The notes: generated by a model from the letters alone, not told the origin. 64,000 nt of DNA from Mycolicibacterium arabiense (GCF_010731815.2 NZ_AP022593.1:4092001-4156000); one strand, 5' to 3'. Positions 23,955 through 32,762 are shown, counted from the stretch's first letter. Translations and numbers: made by a program.

Positions 23955-24496
23955 AGGTTGCCGCCTGCTGCCTTTGGCGCAGTCGGATCGCTCGCACCCG
24001 AGGGGATCTCGCGGGCGATGAAGTCCTCGAGGTGGAAGAGGTCGGCGCCGGCACGCTCGCTGACCCGCACCAGCGTCGTCATCAGCGCGACTTCCTCGAC
24101 CTGCTCCTTGAGGAACCACTGCATGAACTGCTCGCCGAGGTAGTCGCCCTCGTCGCGTGCGACGGCCGCGAGCCGGCTGATCTGCTCGGTGACCGTGCGC
24201 TCCTGCTCGAGTGCCAATCGCAGCGCCTCGGTGGGCGAGCCGAACGTGTTGCGGACCGGCTCGGTACCGGGGATCTCCACGGCGACGTCGCGGTCGATCA
24301 GGTACTGCACGAGCATCATCGCGTGGTTGCGCTCGTCGAGCGCCTGGGCGTAGAAGTGCTTGGCCAGCTGGGGCAGGTCGTCACCATCGAAGTGCACGGC
24401 AATCGCGATGTATTGCTGTGACGCGGTGAACTCGTTCCGGATCTGCTCCTGCAGCAGGTGGTGGAACTTGGTGTCGAGTGCGGTCGAGTCAGCCAT
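23951..24496 (-). CDS. bfrB: Ferritin BfrB
   Basis: A 181-residue ferritin, the exact length of Rv3841. The four-helix bundle carries the ferroxidase ligands: Glu in QEQIRNEFTAS, the pair ALDERNHAMML (Glu and His), and EQERTVTEQI. It assembles into a 24-mer that oxidises Fe2+ and stores Fe3+. The ATG at 24496 (MADSTALDTKFH) aligns with the known start; a GTG at 24505 is only three codons away. Two iron-box-like sites precede it, consistent with IdeR control that activates bfrB when iron is plentiful. Confidence 0.96.
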   Translation of the reverse strand: MADSTALDTKFHHLLQEQIRNEFTASQQYIAIAVHFDGDDLPQLAKHFYAQALDERNHAMMLVQYLIDRDVAVEIPGTEPVRNTFGSPTEALRLALEQERTVTEQISRLAAVARDEGDYLGEQFMQWFLKEQVEEVALMTTLVRVSERAGADLFHLEDFIAREIPSGASDPTAPKAAGGNL

Positions 24497-24534
24497 GAGG
24501 ACCAAGATACTGCAGGTCAGAGTGCATTGTCATC

Positions 24535-24572
24535 AAAGGTATGCCTAATTCAGGCGAGCTTTGCCTAACTCA
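24535..24572 (-). promoter_or_regulatory. Tandem degenerate iron-box (IdeR) sites upstream of bfrB
   Basis: Reading the bfrB strand, TTAGGCATACCTTT (24548-24535) and TTAGGCAAAGCTCG (24567-24554) each match about 10 of 14 bases of the right portion of the IdeR consensus TTAGGTTAGGCTAACCTAA. They are direct repeats with 5 bp between them. Tandem boxes upstream of bfrB are known in M. tuberculosis, where IdeR activates the gene. Confidence 0.55.
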
Positions 24573-24623
24573 GGTGAGGGTAAGTTGACCTCGGCGCGTG
24601 AGTTTGCTCACTGGCCGCGAGCG

Positions 24624-25916
24624 TCATGGTTGACCGGCATCGAGGACGTCCTGCGGCACCGCGTCGTCGGCGGCCAGGGCAGCGAACAACCTGCCTGCCG
24701 CCTCGTCGTCCCACACCACGACCGACCCGGCGCCGCCGTCGGTGAAGTCGCTGATCGGAACGGTGGTGGTGGTGACCGAACCGTGCAGGGCCCAGGCCAG
24801 TCGCGCGAGGTCCCACACGTGCGCGCCCTCGTCAACCGTCACCGCACCGGACGCGGCGGTCGCCATCGGATACCAGCGCAGGGGGTTCGCCAACACGCCC
24901 GGGCTGGCGGCGCGCTGCATCAGCGTCGACATGAACTGGCGCTGGTTGACCATGCGGTCGAGGTCGGCACGCGGGGTCGCGCGCGTCCGGACGTAGCCGA
25001 GCGCGTTACGCCCGTCGAGTTCCTGGCAGCCGGCAGGCAGGTCGATCCCGGCCAGGGGGTCGTTGATGGGCTCGGGCGGACACATGGTGACGCCACCGAC
25101 CGCGTCGACCATGTCGGCGAATCCGTCGAACCCGATCTCCGCGTAGTGGTCCAGACGCATCCTGGTGGCCTGTTCGACCGTCTGCGCCAGCAGGGGAGCG
25201 CCACCGACGGAGAACGCGGCGTTGATCTTGTCCTCGCCGTAGCCGGGAATCGACACGTACGAGTCGCGTGGGATCGACACCATGGTCGTGGGCGCGCTGG
25301 ACAGCAGCCCGGGCACGTGCACGAGCAGGATCGTGTCCGTGCGCCCGTTGCCGACGTCGCCGCCGGTGGCCAGTTCCGCCTGTTGCTCGGGACTGAGGTC
25401 CTGCCGGCTGTCGGACCCGACGAGTAGCCACGTCGTGCCGCTGCCCGCGGCGGGGCGCTCCGCGTAGTTCGCGAGCGCCGGGATGCGGCGCAGATGGGTG
25501 TCGATCCAGAAGCCGGTGCCCACGAAGGCGGCGACGAAGACCAGCAGCAGCGTCAGCACGATCCGGCCCCAGTGCCGCTTGCGCTTCGGCTTGGACTTCG
25601 GTGGCGCGGGCGGCGGCGGGACGGGTCGTGCGGGCGGACGCGCTGCCGCGCGCGGTGGCTGAGGTGGCGGTGGGCGACGCGGCGCCTGCGCAGGCGGGGG
25701 AAGGTGGCGGGGCGGCTGTTGCCTCGGCGGAGGCTGTCTGGGCGGAGGTGGTGGAGGCGGCTGCCCGGGCATGGGCCGCGGGGCTGGCCGACGAGGCGGA
25801 GGCGGAGCGATCGGCTGCGTGGCGTCGGGCCGCGCGGGAAACCGGGGGTCGCGGCGGATCACCTGCGGCTCCTCCCGCGGCGGCCGCGGCCGGCGTGGGT
25901 CGGGAGGACGGGTCAC
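24624..25916 (-). CDS. LytR-CpsA-Psr (LCP) family protein
   Basis: A 430-residue protein. The N-terminal 120 residues are extremely Pro/Arg-rich and probably cytoplasmic; one membrane helix (IVLTLLLVFVAAFVGTGFWI) follows, then the LCP domain with WLLVGSDSRQDL, TDTILLVHV, MVSIPRDSYVSIPGYGEDKINAAFSVGG and LGYVRTRATPRADLDRMVNQRQFM, all signature pieces including the conserved Arg/Asp residues. LCP enzymes attach glycopolymers to peptidoglycan; here arabinogalactan is the candidate. The GTG at 25916 overlaps the CPBP stop by 4 bp (GTGA). It has no LytR_C extension. Confidence 0.9.
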   Translation of the reverse strand: MTRPPDPRRPRPPREEPQVIRRDPRFPARPDATQPIAPPPPRRPAPRPMPGQPPPPPPPRQPPPRQQPPRHLPPPAQAPRRPPPPQPPRAAARPPARPVPPPPAPPKSKPKRKRHWGRIVLTLLLVFVAAFVGTGFWIDTHLRRIPALANYAERPAAGSGTTWLLVGSDSRQDLSPEQQAELATGGDVGNGRTDTILLVHVPGLLSSAPTTMVSIPRDSYVSIPGYGEDKINAAFSVGGAPLLAQTVEQATRMRLDHYAEIGFDGFADMVDAVGGVTMCPPEPINDPLAGIDLPAGCQELDGRNALGYVRTRATPRADLDRMVNQRQFMSTLMQRAASPGVLANPLRWYPMATAASGAVTVDEGAHVWDLARLAWALHGSVTTTTVPISDFTDGGAGSVVVWDDEAAGRLFAALAADDAVPQDVLDAGQP

Positions 25917-26698
25917 ACGGATGAACCTAGCCAGCCGAGATGACCCGCGGCCAGCGCGTAGCCGACGAACGCCACGGCGTCGATCACCCCGTGGGCGACC
26001 ACCAACGGCCACAGCCGTCCGGTGCGCTGCCAGACGAAGCCGAACACCAGGCCCATCACGATGTTGCCGACGCCTGCGCCGAACCCCTGGTAGAGGTGGT
26101 AGAGGCCGCGCAGCACGCTCGATGCGACCAGGACGACGACGGGTGTCATGCCGAGCTGGCGCAGTCGCGTCATGAGGAAGCCGACGACGATGATCTCCTC
26201 GGCCCAGCCGTTCGCGAACGCCACGGCGAGCAGCACCGGAATCCGCCACCACGTGTCGTTGAGTTCGGCGGGTTCGACCTCCACGCCGATGCCGAGCATG
26301 CGTCCCACGACGTAGAGGCCGAGCCCGGGCACGCCGATCAGCGCGGCGAGACCGAGGCCGCCGAGCAGGTCGGGTTTCAGGCGGAACCGCCCTAGCCCGA
26401 TCGTGGCGGGTCCAATCCCACTGCGCCACAACAGGAACAGCCCCAGGCAACCCCACGCCAGCAGCTGGAAGACCGATGCCAGGTTCAGGCCGAGGTCGAT
26501 CAGGTCGATCGGCGACCGGCGCGGGTTCAGTGCGACGGTCTGGCCAGACAGACCCAGGATCACGGCCTCGGTGAGGCGCAGCAGCGCGGTGTAGGCCGAC
26601 AGGCCGAACGTCACCGCGAGGACCACGGCGATCTCGATGCGGATCGCGCGTCGCGGCGGGGCGATGAAGTCGTCGGACGGCTCGGTCACCGCAGCCAC
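25913..26698 (-). CDS. CPBP-family membrane protein, atypical motif 1
   Basis: A 261-residue protein with about eight membrane helices, in the CAAX/CPBP (Abi, PF02517) family. Motif 1 reads WAEEIIVVGFLMTRL: both glutamates are there but the arginine of EExxxR is replaced by valine. Motif 2 is FxxxH-like, VLRGLYHLYQG, and motif 3 is VAHGVIDAV (HxxxD/N). Family members are intramembrane proteases; the loss of Arg may reduce or alter activity. GTG at 26698. Coupled by a 4-bp overlap to the LCP gene, so it may act in envelope assembly. Confidence 0.75.
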   Translation of the reverse strand: MAAVTEPSDDFIAPPRRAIRIEIAVVLAVTFGLSAYTALLRLTEAVILGLSGQTVALNPRRSPIDLIDLGLNLASVFQLLAWGCLGLFLLWRSGIGPATIGLGRFRLKPDLLGGLGLAALIGVPGLGLYVVGRMLGIGVEVEPAELNDTWWRIPVLLAVAFANGWAEEIIVVGFLMTRLRQLGMTPVVVLVASSVLRGLYHLYQGFGAGVGNIVMGLVFGFVWQRTGRLWPLVVAHGVIDAVAFVGYALAAGHLGWLGSSV

Positions 26699-26785
26699 GG
26701 TAGTGCCGCCCCGCCCAACTGGAGCGTCACGTCGCTGGAGCGCCGCCGCGACGACGTGACTCTCCAGTTCGGCGAGAAGCGGCGC

Positions 26786-27589
26786 CTAGATGCGGCGCGC
26801 GCGCAGCCCGTTGAGGAAGGGGCAGCCCATCAGGACGCGGATCGCCTGGCTCAGCCCGGTCACGTCGTCGACGGGCTTGGCGAACGGCAGCCGCACGTCG
26901 TGATCGCCGTCGACGTCCTCGACGCGCAACTGCACGCCGTAGCGGTCCAGGCCGAGCGGGCGGACGCGGCCGCCGCGAAGGGGGGTAGGAAGGCGCTCGG
27001 CCAGTCGGTCGACGACCTCGCGATGTGCTGACTCGAGGTGCTGCAGCCAGCAGGATTCCAGCGTGCAGAACGGGTCCGGCTCCGCCTCGAGCAGCGTGCT
27101 GAGACCCACCGACTCGGCGCCGGTGGAGTCGGCGACCACGACGGACTCGATCTCCAGCCGGACCAGCGCGTAGGGGGTGTCGCCGTTCGAGGCGTCGTCG
27201 GTGCCGGTATTCACTTGCAGCAGAGCAGGATTCGGGTTGGCGGTCGCGATGAGGTCGAGCAGGCCGGAGACGTCGCGGGTGGGGACGTGGTGCAGGCGGC
27301 CGCTCAACCACACCAGTGACCGCACGGGTTCGCGCAGTGGGAGCGGGGCGTAGTCGGTCATCTCCAGCACGGCCTGCATGCCCGCGGATCCGGATGCGAC
27401 GACCATCGCGGCCAGTCGGCCGTTCGCGGGCACGGTGATCGCGAACGATCCGTCGTCGAGCAGGTGGTGCACCGGAGTCGGCGTGGGCTCGACGCCCTCG
27501 ACGGCCACCATGGCACCGCCGGCCCTGGCGCAGGCGCTGCGGATGCGCTCGGCGGTCGTAGGGGCCACGAGTGTCTTCGAGGTGGTCAT
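26786..27589 (-). CDS. DUF2470 (HugZ-related) protein, iron-regulated
   Basis: A 267-residue cytoplasmic protein, counterpart of Rv3839. The N-terminal half, residues 1-165, contains a split-barrel-like FMN-binding/pyridoxamine-oxidase-type region, FAITVPANGRLAAMVVASG and PVRSLVWLSGRLHHV; the C-terminal part is DUF2470 with LESCWLQHLESAHREVVDRLAERLP and VRPLGLDRYGVQLRVED, as in HugZ haem-degrading enzymes. Haem binding or iron release is a family-based suggestion only. ATG at 27589. A good IdeR box lies 20-39 bp upstream, so it is predicted to be induced in low iron. Confidence 0.82.
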   Translation of the reverse strand: MTTSKTLVAPTTAERIRSACARAGGAMVAVEGVEPTPTPVHHLLDDGSFAITVPANGRLAAMVVASGSAGMQAVLEMTDYAPLPLREPVRSLVWLSGRLHHVPTRDVSGLLDLIATANPNPALLQVNTGTDDASNGDTPYALVRLEIESVVVADSTGAESVGLSTLLEAEPDPFCTLESCWLQHLESAHREVVDRLAERLPTPLRGGRVRPLGLDRYGVQLRVEDVDGDHDVRLPFAKPVDDVTGLSQAIRVLMGCPFLNGLRARRI

Positions 27590-27609
27590 CGCGAGTGCCT
27601 TCCAGTTAC

Positions 27610-27628
27610 TGAGGTAAGCCTAACTTAA
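27610..27628 (-). promoter_or_regulatory. Iron box (IdeR operator) for the DUF2470 gene
   Basis: TGAGGTAAGCCTAACTTAA at 27610-27628 matches 15 of 19 bases of the IdeR consensus TTAGGTTAGGCTAACCTAA (counted by eye). It lies 21 bp before the gene's ATG, in a place where IdeR-Fe2+ would repress transcription. Confidence 0.75.
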
Positions 27629-27706
27629 CTACGGCTCTCGACCCGCGCAAGGCGTACCCGCCGATTTCGACACCGACGCTCCGTTGGCAGCCGATAGGGT
27701 TGGGCG

Positions 27707-28636
27707 GTGCCGCGCGTCGCCTACCTCGGGCCCGAGGGAACGTTCACCGAAGCGGCGTTGTGGCAGATCGCGGGCTCGGGCGCGCTCGCCGGGGAGGTCG
27801 AACCCCGGTCTGCGGAATCACCCGGAGCGGCATTGGCGATGGTGCGCGCGGGCGACGCCGACTACGCGTGCGTGCCCTTCGAGAACTCCATCGAGGGATC
27901 GGTGATCCCGACCCTGGACAGCCTCTCGACGGGGACGCCACTGCAGATCTACGCCGAGCACACGCTCGACGTCGCCTTCAGCATCGTGGTCCGGCCCGGC
28001 GTGGGCATCGACCGGGTGTCGACCGTCGCCGCGTTTCCGGTCGCAGCCGCCCAGGTTCGGCATTGGCTCGCCGAACACCTGCCGTCGGCGACCCTCGTGC
28101 CCGCCAGCTCCAACGCCGGCGCGGCCCAGGACGTGGCAGGCGGTCGCGCCGACGCCGGGGTCTCCACGGCGCTGGCCGCGCAGCGCTGGGGGCTCGACGT
28201 CCTGGCCGCCGACGTCGTCGACGAGCCGAACGCCCGCACCCGGTTCGTCCTCGCCGCCCCGCCGGGGCCGCCGCCGCGACGCACCGGCGCCGACCGCACG
28301 TCGGTGATCCTGCGCCTGGACAACACCCCCGGCGCGCTGGTCGCGGCGATGACCGAGTTCGCCGTCAGGGACATCGACCTGACCCGCATCGAATCCCGCC
28401 CGACCAGAACCGAACTGGGCACCTACGTGTTCTTCCTGGACTGCGTGGGACACATCGATGACGATTCGGTGGCGCAGGCACTCAAGGCGCTGCACCGTCG
28501 TTGTAGGGATGTGCGATATCTCGGATCATGGCCCACGGGCACCGCGGCAGGCGCAGTGCCGCCCTCGGACGACGACGCGTCACGCTGGCTCATCGGACTG
28601 CGCGAGGGCAGCCCGACCGGGGGAAGCGGCGCGTGA
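27707..28636 (+). CDS. pheA: Prephenate dehydratase
   Basis: A 309-residue enzyme converting prephenate to phenylpyruvate for phenylalanine synthesis. The PDT domain (residues 1-185) has VAYLGPEGTFTEAALWQ, FENSIEGSV and NARTRFVLAAP (the TRF signature). The ACT domain follows with SVILRLDNTPGALVAAMTEFA, DLTRIESRPTRTELGTYVFFLDC (ESRP motif), the site of phenylalanine feedback. It lacks a chorismate mutase domain. GTG at 27707. The next gene starts inside its stop (GTGA), so the phosphatase-like gene is translationally coupled, as in M. tuberculosis. Confidence 0.95.
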   Translation: MPRVAYLGPEGTFTEAALWQIAGSGALAGEVEPRSAESPGAALAMVRAGDADYACVPFENSIEGSVIPTLDSLSTGTPLQIYAEHTLDVAFSIVVRPGVGIDRVSTVAAFPVAAAQVRHWLAEHLPSATLVPASSNAGAAQDVAGGRADAGVSTALAAQRWGLDVLAADVVDEPNARTRFVLAAPPGPPPRRTGADRTSVILRLDNTPGALVAAMTEFAVRDIDLTRIESRPTRTELGTYVFFLDCVGHIDDDSVAQALKALHRRCRDVRYLGSWPTGTAAGAVPPSDDDASRWLIGLREGSPTGGSGA

Positions 28637-29319
28637 GCGGCCGTCTCGTCCTGGTCAGGCACGGTCAGTCGCACGCCAACGTCGAACGACGGCTCGACAC
28701 CCGGCCGCCCGGCGCCGCGCTGACCGATCTCGGTCTCCAACAGGCGCACGAGTTCGCCGCGGGGTGGGCGCATCCGGTCGGGCTGGTCGCCCACTCGGTG
28801 GCGGTGCGCGCAGTGCAGACCGCCGAACGGATCGGTCAGCACCTAGGCCTGCCGACGGTCGCGCTCGACGGCATTCACGAAGTCCAGGCGGGAGACCTCG
28901 AAGACCGCAACGACGACCCGTCGATCGACCTGTTCCACGACGTCTACGGGCGGTGGCACCAGGGCGAACTCGGCGAACGCGTCCCCGGCGGGGAGACCGG
29001 CACCGAGGTGCTGGAGCGGTACCTGCCGGTGATCAAGGAGCTGCGGGTCCGCTACCTCGACGACGCGGCATGGCGCGACGACGTCGTCGTGGTCAGCCAC
29101 GGCGCGGCAATCCGGTTGGTGGGCGCGGTGCTCGGCGGGGTCGACGGCGGCTTCGCCCTCGAACACCACCTCGCCAACGCCCAGTGCGTGGTGCTGACCC
29201 CGATCACCGACGGGCGGTGGAGCTGCCTGCAGTGGGGCGAGCTGCTACCGCCGTTCCAACCCGAACCCGACCCTCAGCCCGGCCAGGAGGTCACGCAAAC
29301 CGCCGACCCGATGGGTTGA
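28633..29319 (+). CDS. Histidine phosphatase (phosphoglycerate-mutase-like) protein
   Basis: A 228-residue member of the RHG superfamily, corresponding to Rv3837c. VLVRHGQSHANVERR carries the catalytic His (RHG), and VVVSHGAAIRLV holds the second active-site His; AVQTAERIGQHLGL and the acid HEVQAGDLEDR complete the pattern. Substrate is uncertain: relatives hydrolyse phosphosugars, and coupling to pheA does not decide it. The GTG at 28633 overlaps the pheA stop by 4 bp and has GGGGGAAG upstream. Its 3' end overlaps the convergent Cys-rich gene by 29 bp. Confidence 0.9.
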   Translation: MSGRLVLVRHGQSHANVERRLDTRPPGAALTDLGLQQAHEFAAGWAHPVGLVAHSVAVRAVQTAERIGQHLGLPTVALDGIHEVQAGDLEDRNDDPSIDLFHDVYGRWHQGELGERVPGGETGTEVLERYLPVIKELRVRYLDDAAWRDDVVVVSHGAAIRLVGAVLGGVDGGFALEHHLANAQCVVLTPITDGRWSCLQWGELLPPFQPEPDPQPGQEVTQTADPMG

Positions 29320-29500
29320 CGTCCGCGTCCTCGGCCGAGCATTCGCAGCCGATGGCGACGCAGTCGATCACGTAGACGTGTTCGAGGTGGGGTGCTTCGC
29401 AGTCGGGCTCCGTGCACTCCGGCCGCGACGTCACGTGCTCGATGACGGTGCCGTGGCAGTGCCACAGCCCGCTCGTGCAGTGTGCGCATTCACCGGTCAT
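29291..29500 (-). CDS. Small Cys-rich, probably zinc-binding protein
   Basis: A 69-residue protein, MTGECAHCTSGLWHCHGTVIEHV at the start, with eight cysteines in CxxC/CxH-like spacing (CAHC, WHCHG, ECTEPDCE, DCVAIGCECS) and several histidines, suggesting one or two zinc sites. No family name is recognised, though such proteins occur in actinobacteria near this locus. The ATG at 29500 gives the first cysteine pair at residues 5 and 8. It overlaps the convergent phosphatase gene end by 29 bp. An arginine-rich alternative frame nearby is a shadow. Confidence 0.6.
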   Translation of the reverse strand: MTGECAHCTSGLWHCHGTVIEHVTSRPECTEPDCEAPHLEHVYVIDCVAIGCECSAEDADVNPSGRRFA

Positions 29501-29558
29501 GAGTCGTTTGTAGCACCATGCGCCGACGAATCAAGGTCGCCGCGCATGGACCTGCGGG

Positions 29559-29909
29559 TCAGCCCCACCCGAGTTGGTGCAGCCGCTCGTCGTCGATGCC
29601 GAAGTGGTGGGCGATCTCGTGGATCACGGTGATGGCGACCTCGTCGACGACGTCCGCCTCGGTGTCGCAGACGTCCAGCAGTGCGTCCCGGTAGATCGTG
29701 ATCGCGTCGGGTAGCGAGCCCGAGTACGACGAGTCGCGTTCGGTGAGCGCGACGCCCTCGTACAGCCCGAGGATGTCCGGTTCGGTGGCGTGCCGCGGTT
29801 CGACGAGCACCACGACGTTGTCGATGGCCTTGGCGAGCTTGGGCGGGATCAGGTCCAGTGCGTCGGACACCAGCTCGTCGAACCGTTGCGGGGTCATCCG
29901 CACGGGCAT
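29559..29909 (-). CDS. Zincin-like metallopeptidase (DUF1025/TTHA0227 family)
   Basis: A 116-residue minimal zincin, Rv3836-like. It begins MPVRMTPQRFDELVSDALDLIPP and holds the extended motif VIHEIAHHFGIDDERLHQLGW near the C-terminus: HExxHxxGxxDxxLxxLG, the hallmark of this small family. EPDILGLYEGVALTERD is another conserved segment. Substrate unknown. The ATG at 29909 was chosen by family length; upstream frame sequence is Arg-rich noise overlapping the preceding gene. It lies 16 bp after the septum-formation protein gene, so the two form one unit. Confidence 0.88.
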   Translation of the reverse strand: MPVRMTPQRFDELVSDALDLIPPKLAKAIDNVVVLVEPRHATEPDILGLYEGVALTERDSSYSGSLPDAITIYRDALLDVCDTEADVVDEVAITVIHEIAHHFGIDDERLHQLGWG

Positions 29910-29925
29910 CAGATCACGCCGTCGG

Positions 29926-31353
29926 TCAGGCCGGGGGAGGCGGAGGCAGCAGCGGTCCGGGCGGCGGCGCCCCAGGAGGCGGAGGCGGCACGTCCGCCGG
30001 TGGCGGGGGAGCGGCACCCGGAGGCGGCGGCGGTACGGCGCCGTCTTGCGGCGGGGCTTCGCCGGGCGGTGGGCCCGGGGGTGGCGGCGGGCCGTTGAGG
30101 AACGTGTTGCCCTGCGGTGGCGGCGGAGCGGAGGTCTCCGTCTCCGGGGTGCTCGAGGTCGACGTCTGCTGCGGCTGCTGGTTCGGCAGGTGCTGGGAGT
30201 CGTCCTGCGTGCTCTGCGACGACGAACTCTGATCGCTGAGGTCGATCTCCGAGGTCATCTGCGTCGAATCCGGCATCGGGATCGGCGGCAGGTTGAGCCG
30301 CTCCTCGGGGATGTCCGGCGGCGGGACGGGCGGGCGGCCATTGATCATCAACGGGCCCTTGGCGCTGTTCAGCAGCGTCGACCAGCCGCCGTTGCCCAGG
30401 GTGGCGCCGATGCTGCAGGACACCTGGTGGCTGCCTGCGTTCCAGCTCGGCAGCGAGATGGTGCCGTAGATCAACGTCAGCGTGGTGCTGCGCAGCTGTA
30501 TCGGAGCCAGGTAGGCGTCGGTCATCCGCGTGCACTCGTCCTTGATGAACGCGTCCTGGTCGGCCTCGGCGGGCAGCTGCCCGGGGAACTTCTCGGCGAG
30601 GTTCACCGACCCGGTGACCTCCATGGCGTGCGGCGCCGCACAGTCGACGGGGATGTCGGTGGGCTGGTTGGTCGTGGGGTCGATGCCCAGGCAGGTGCCC
30701 GCCGTCCAGACCTGTGATTGGTCGAGGTTCGCGACCTTGCCCTTGTACGACAGTTGCTGGTTGTTCGGTCCGGGCAGCTGCAGCCCGCACAGCATCCGGC
30801 GCTCACCGAGCTGGCGCCACGCGCGGTCACCGGACCACAGCAGGCTGACGGTGAACTTGCCATTGGGGTCGAACTTCGGGCCCAGGTAGGTCCGGGCGGC
30901 CGCGCTGCACTGCTCCTGGCTGATCTGCTGGATGCGGGCGGGCGACGGCGGCGCCGCGTCCGGGCCGTACTCGCTGCCCGGGAACGTGCTCATGTCGATC
31001 GCCTCGGCGACCTCGAAGCGGTGATCGGCGGCGCAGTCGACCACCTCGGCGGAGTCCGGCGTGCGCTCCGGCCAGTTCAGGCAGTCGCCGCTCTTGGCGT
31101 TGTCGAACGTGTCGTTGGTCCGCGCGCCCAGCGCCGTGCCGGTGGTGAGGCCGATCGGCCCGTTCTTGCCGGGGGGAGCGGGCAGCGCGGTGAGCAGACC
31201 TGCGATGAGGAGGCCGCCGAGGGCGGTGAGCAGCAGGCCACGCCGGGTGCCGTTGGACTGCAGACTGAGCCACCACGCGCGCCGACGCGACGCCTGCGCG
31301 CCGTCCTCGGGTTGCTGGTCTTGGCCGTCCTGTGCATCCAACATCGAGTCCAT
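29926..31353 (-). CDS. Septum-formation family membrane protein (Rv3835-like)
   Basis: A 475-residue bitopic protein. A short cytoplasmic part (about 38 residues) precedes one membrane helix, [20 protein letters not shown]; the extracytoplasmic part contains the septum-formation domain repeats with Cys pairs, [31 protein letters not shown] and [32 protein letters not shown], and [10 protein letters not shown]; residues 370-475 are a long Pro/Gln/Ser tail. Domain name follows the Pfam Septum_form family; the exact role is not established. The ATG at 31353 (MDSMLDAQ) is chosen over an artefactual frame that runs through serS to 33264. Divergent from serS. Confidence 0.88.
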   Translation of the reverse strand: MDSMLDAQDGQDQQPEDGAQASRRRAWWLSLQSNGTRRGLLLTALGGLLIAGLLTALPAPPGKNGPIGLTTGTALGARTNDTFDNAKSGDCLNWPERTPDSAEVVDCAADHRFEVAEAIDMSTFPGSEYGPDAAPPSPARIQQISQEQCSAAARTYLGPKFDPNGKFTVSLLWSGDRAWRQLGERRMLCGLQLPGPNNQQLSYKGKVANLDQSQVWTAGTCLGIDPTTNQPTDIPVDCAAPHAMEVTGSVNLAEKFPGQLPAEADQDAFIKDECTRMTDAYLAPIQLRSTTLTLIYGTISLPSWNAGSHQVSCSIGATLGNGGWSTLLNSAKGPLMINGRPPVPPPDIPEERLNLPPIPMPDSTQMTSEIDLSDQSSSSQSTQDDSQHLPNQQPQQTSTSSTPETETSAPPPPQGNTFLNGPPPPPGPPPGEAPPQDGAVPPPPPGAAPPPPADVPPPPPGAPPPGPLLPPPPPA

Positions 31354-31476
31354 TGTGACAGGCGCGTCGAGTCCTGTGACAAGAGTTGCGCTTGTAAAGT
31401 TATGTGGTTGTGCCACGCGGTCCGGCGAAGGCATGCCGGATGTCGTCGCCGACGCGGCGAAAGTAGGGTCAAGCGC

Positions 31477-32730
31477 GTGATCGACCTCAAGCTCCTGCGC
31501 GAGGATCCCGACCGGGTGCGCGCCTCGCAGCGGGCCCGCGGCGAGGATCCCGGACTCGTCGACGCGCTGCTGGCCGCCGACACCGCACGGCGGGCCGCCA
31601 TCTCCGCCGCCGACAACCTGCGCGCCGAACAGAAGGCAGCCAGCAAGCGGGTGGGTTCGGCGTCGCCCGAGGACCGGCCCGCGCTGCTGGCCACGGCCAA
31701 GGAACTCGCCGAACGGGTCAAGGCAGCCGAAGCCGACCAGGCGGCCGCCGAGCAGGCGATGACGGCAGCGCACATGGCCATCGGCAACGTGATCGTCGAC
31801 GGCGTGCCCGCCGGCGGCGAGGACGACTTCGTGGTGCTCGAGACCGTCGGCGACCCGCCGACGTTGGACGACCCGAAGGACCACCTCGAGCTCGGCGAGG
31901 CGCTCGGCCTCATCGACATGGAGCGCGGCGCGAAGGTCTCCGGGTCGCGGTTCTACTTCCTGACCGGATTCGGGGCGCTGCTGCAGCTGGGCATCATGCA
32001 GCTCGCGGTGCGGCTCGCGACCGATGCCGGCTTCACGCTGATGATCCCGCCGGTGCTGGTGCGACCCGAGGTGATGGCGGGCACCGGGTTCCTCGGCGCC
32101 CACGCCGACGAGATCTACCGGCTCGAGGCCGACGACATGTATCTCGTCGGCACCTCGGAGGTGCCGCTCGCCGGCTACCACTCCGACGAGATAGTGGACC
32201 TGTCCGACGGTCCCCTGCGCTACGCCGGGTGGTCGACCTGCTTCCGGCGCGAAGCGGGCAGCTACGGCAAGGACACCCGCGGCATCATCCGCGTCCATCA
32301 GTTCGACAAGGTGGAGGGCTTCGTCTACTGCAAGCCCGAGGACGCCGAGGCCGAACACCAGCGGTTGCTGGGCTGGCAGCGCGAGATGCTCGCGGCGATC
32401 GAGGTGCCCTACCGCGTGATCGACATCGCCGCAGGGGATCTCGGATCGTCGGCGGCCCGCAAGTTCGACTGCGAGGCGTGGGTGCCGACCCAGGGCACCT
32501 ATCGCGAACTCACGTCGACGTCGAACTGCACGACGTTCCAGGCCCGCCGGCTGTCGACCCGATACCGCGACGAGAACGGCAAGCCGCAGATCGCCGCGAC
32601 GCTGAACGGGACGCTGGCCACCACCCGCTGGCTGGTGGCCATCCTCGAGAACCACCAGCAGCCCGACGGCAGCGTTCGGGTACCCGAGGCCCTGGTGCCC
32701 TACGTCGGAAGGTCGGTGTTGTCCCGATGA
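31477..32730 (+). CDS. serS: Seryl-tRNA synthetase
   Basis: A 417-residue class II synthetase. The N-terminal coiled-coil arm runs from residue 27 to 100 (rich in Ala/Glu/Lys) and grips the tRNA(Ser) variable arm. Motif 1 is [14 protein letters not shown], motif 2 [26 protein letters not shown], and motif 3 TLATTRW-type near residue 385 with [16 protein letters not shown] before it. It charges tRNA(Ser) and tRNA(Sec). GTG at 31477 fits the family start ([11 protein letters not shown]). Divergent from the septum-formation gene; its stop lies inside a duplicated ATGAGTA sequence. Confidence 0.97.
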   Translation: MIDLKLLREDPDRVRASQRARGEDPGLVDALLAADTARRAAISAADNLRAEQKAASKRVGSASPEDRPALLATAKELAERVKAAEADQAAAEQAMTAAHMAIGNVIVDGVPAGGEDDFVVLETVGDPPTLDDPKDHLELGEALGLIDMERGAKVSGSRFYFLTGFGALLQLGIMQLAVRLATDAGFTLMIPPVLVRPEVMAGTGFLGAHADEIYRLEADDMYLVGTSEVPLAGYHSDEIVDLSDGPLRYAGWSTCFRREAGSYGKDTRGIIRVHQFDKVEGFVYCKPEDAEAEHQRLLGWQREMLAAIEVPYRVIDIAAGDLGSSAARKFDCEAWVPTQGTYRELTSTSNCTTFQARRLSTRYRDENGKPQIAATLNGTLATTRWLVAILENHQQPDGSVRVPEALVPYVGRSVLSR

Positions 32731-32762
32731 GTATGAGCGAGCGTGCGAGCGAATCATGAGTA
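32727..32762. repeat. 22-bp insertion flanked by 7-bp ATGAGTA direct repeats
   Basis: ATGAGTA occurs at 32727-32733 (covering the serS stop) and again at 32756-32762 (covering the start of the next gene). Between them are 22 bp containing the motif GCGAGCGTGCG. Removing one repeat and the 22 bp would leave the two genes in an ATGA-type overlap, so the arrangement looks like a small element inserted with a 7-bp target duplication or a local duplication. Confidence 0.6.

Noticed and set aside
25917..26456. N-terminal extension of the LCP gene
   Set aside because: It is a shadow of the CPBP gene; the GTG in the GTGA overlap at 25916 is the coupled start.
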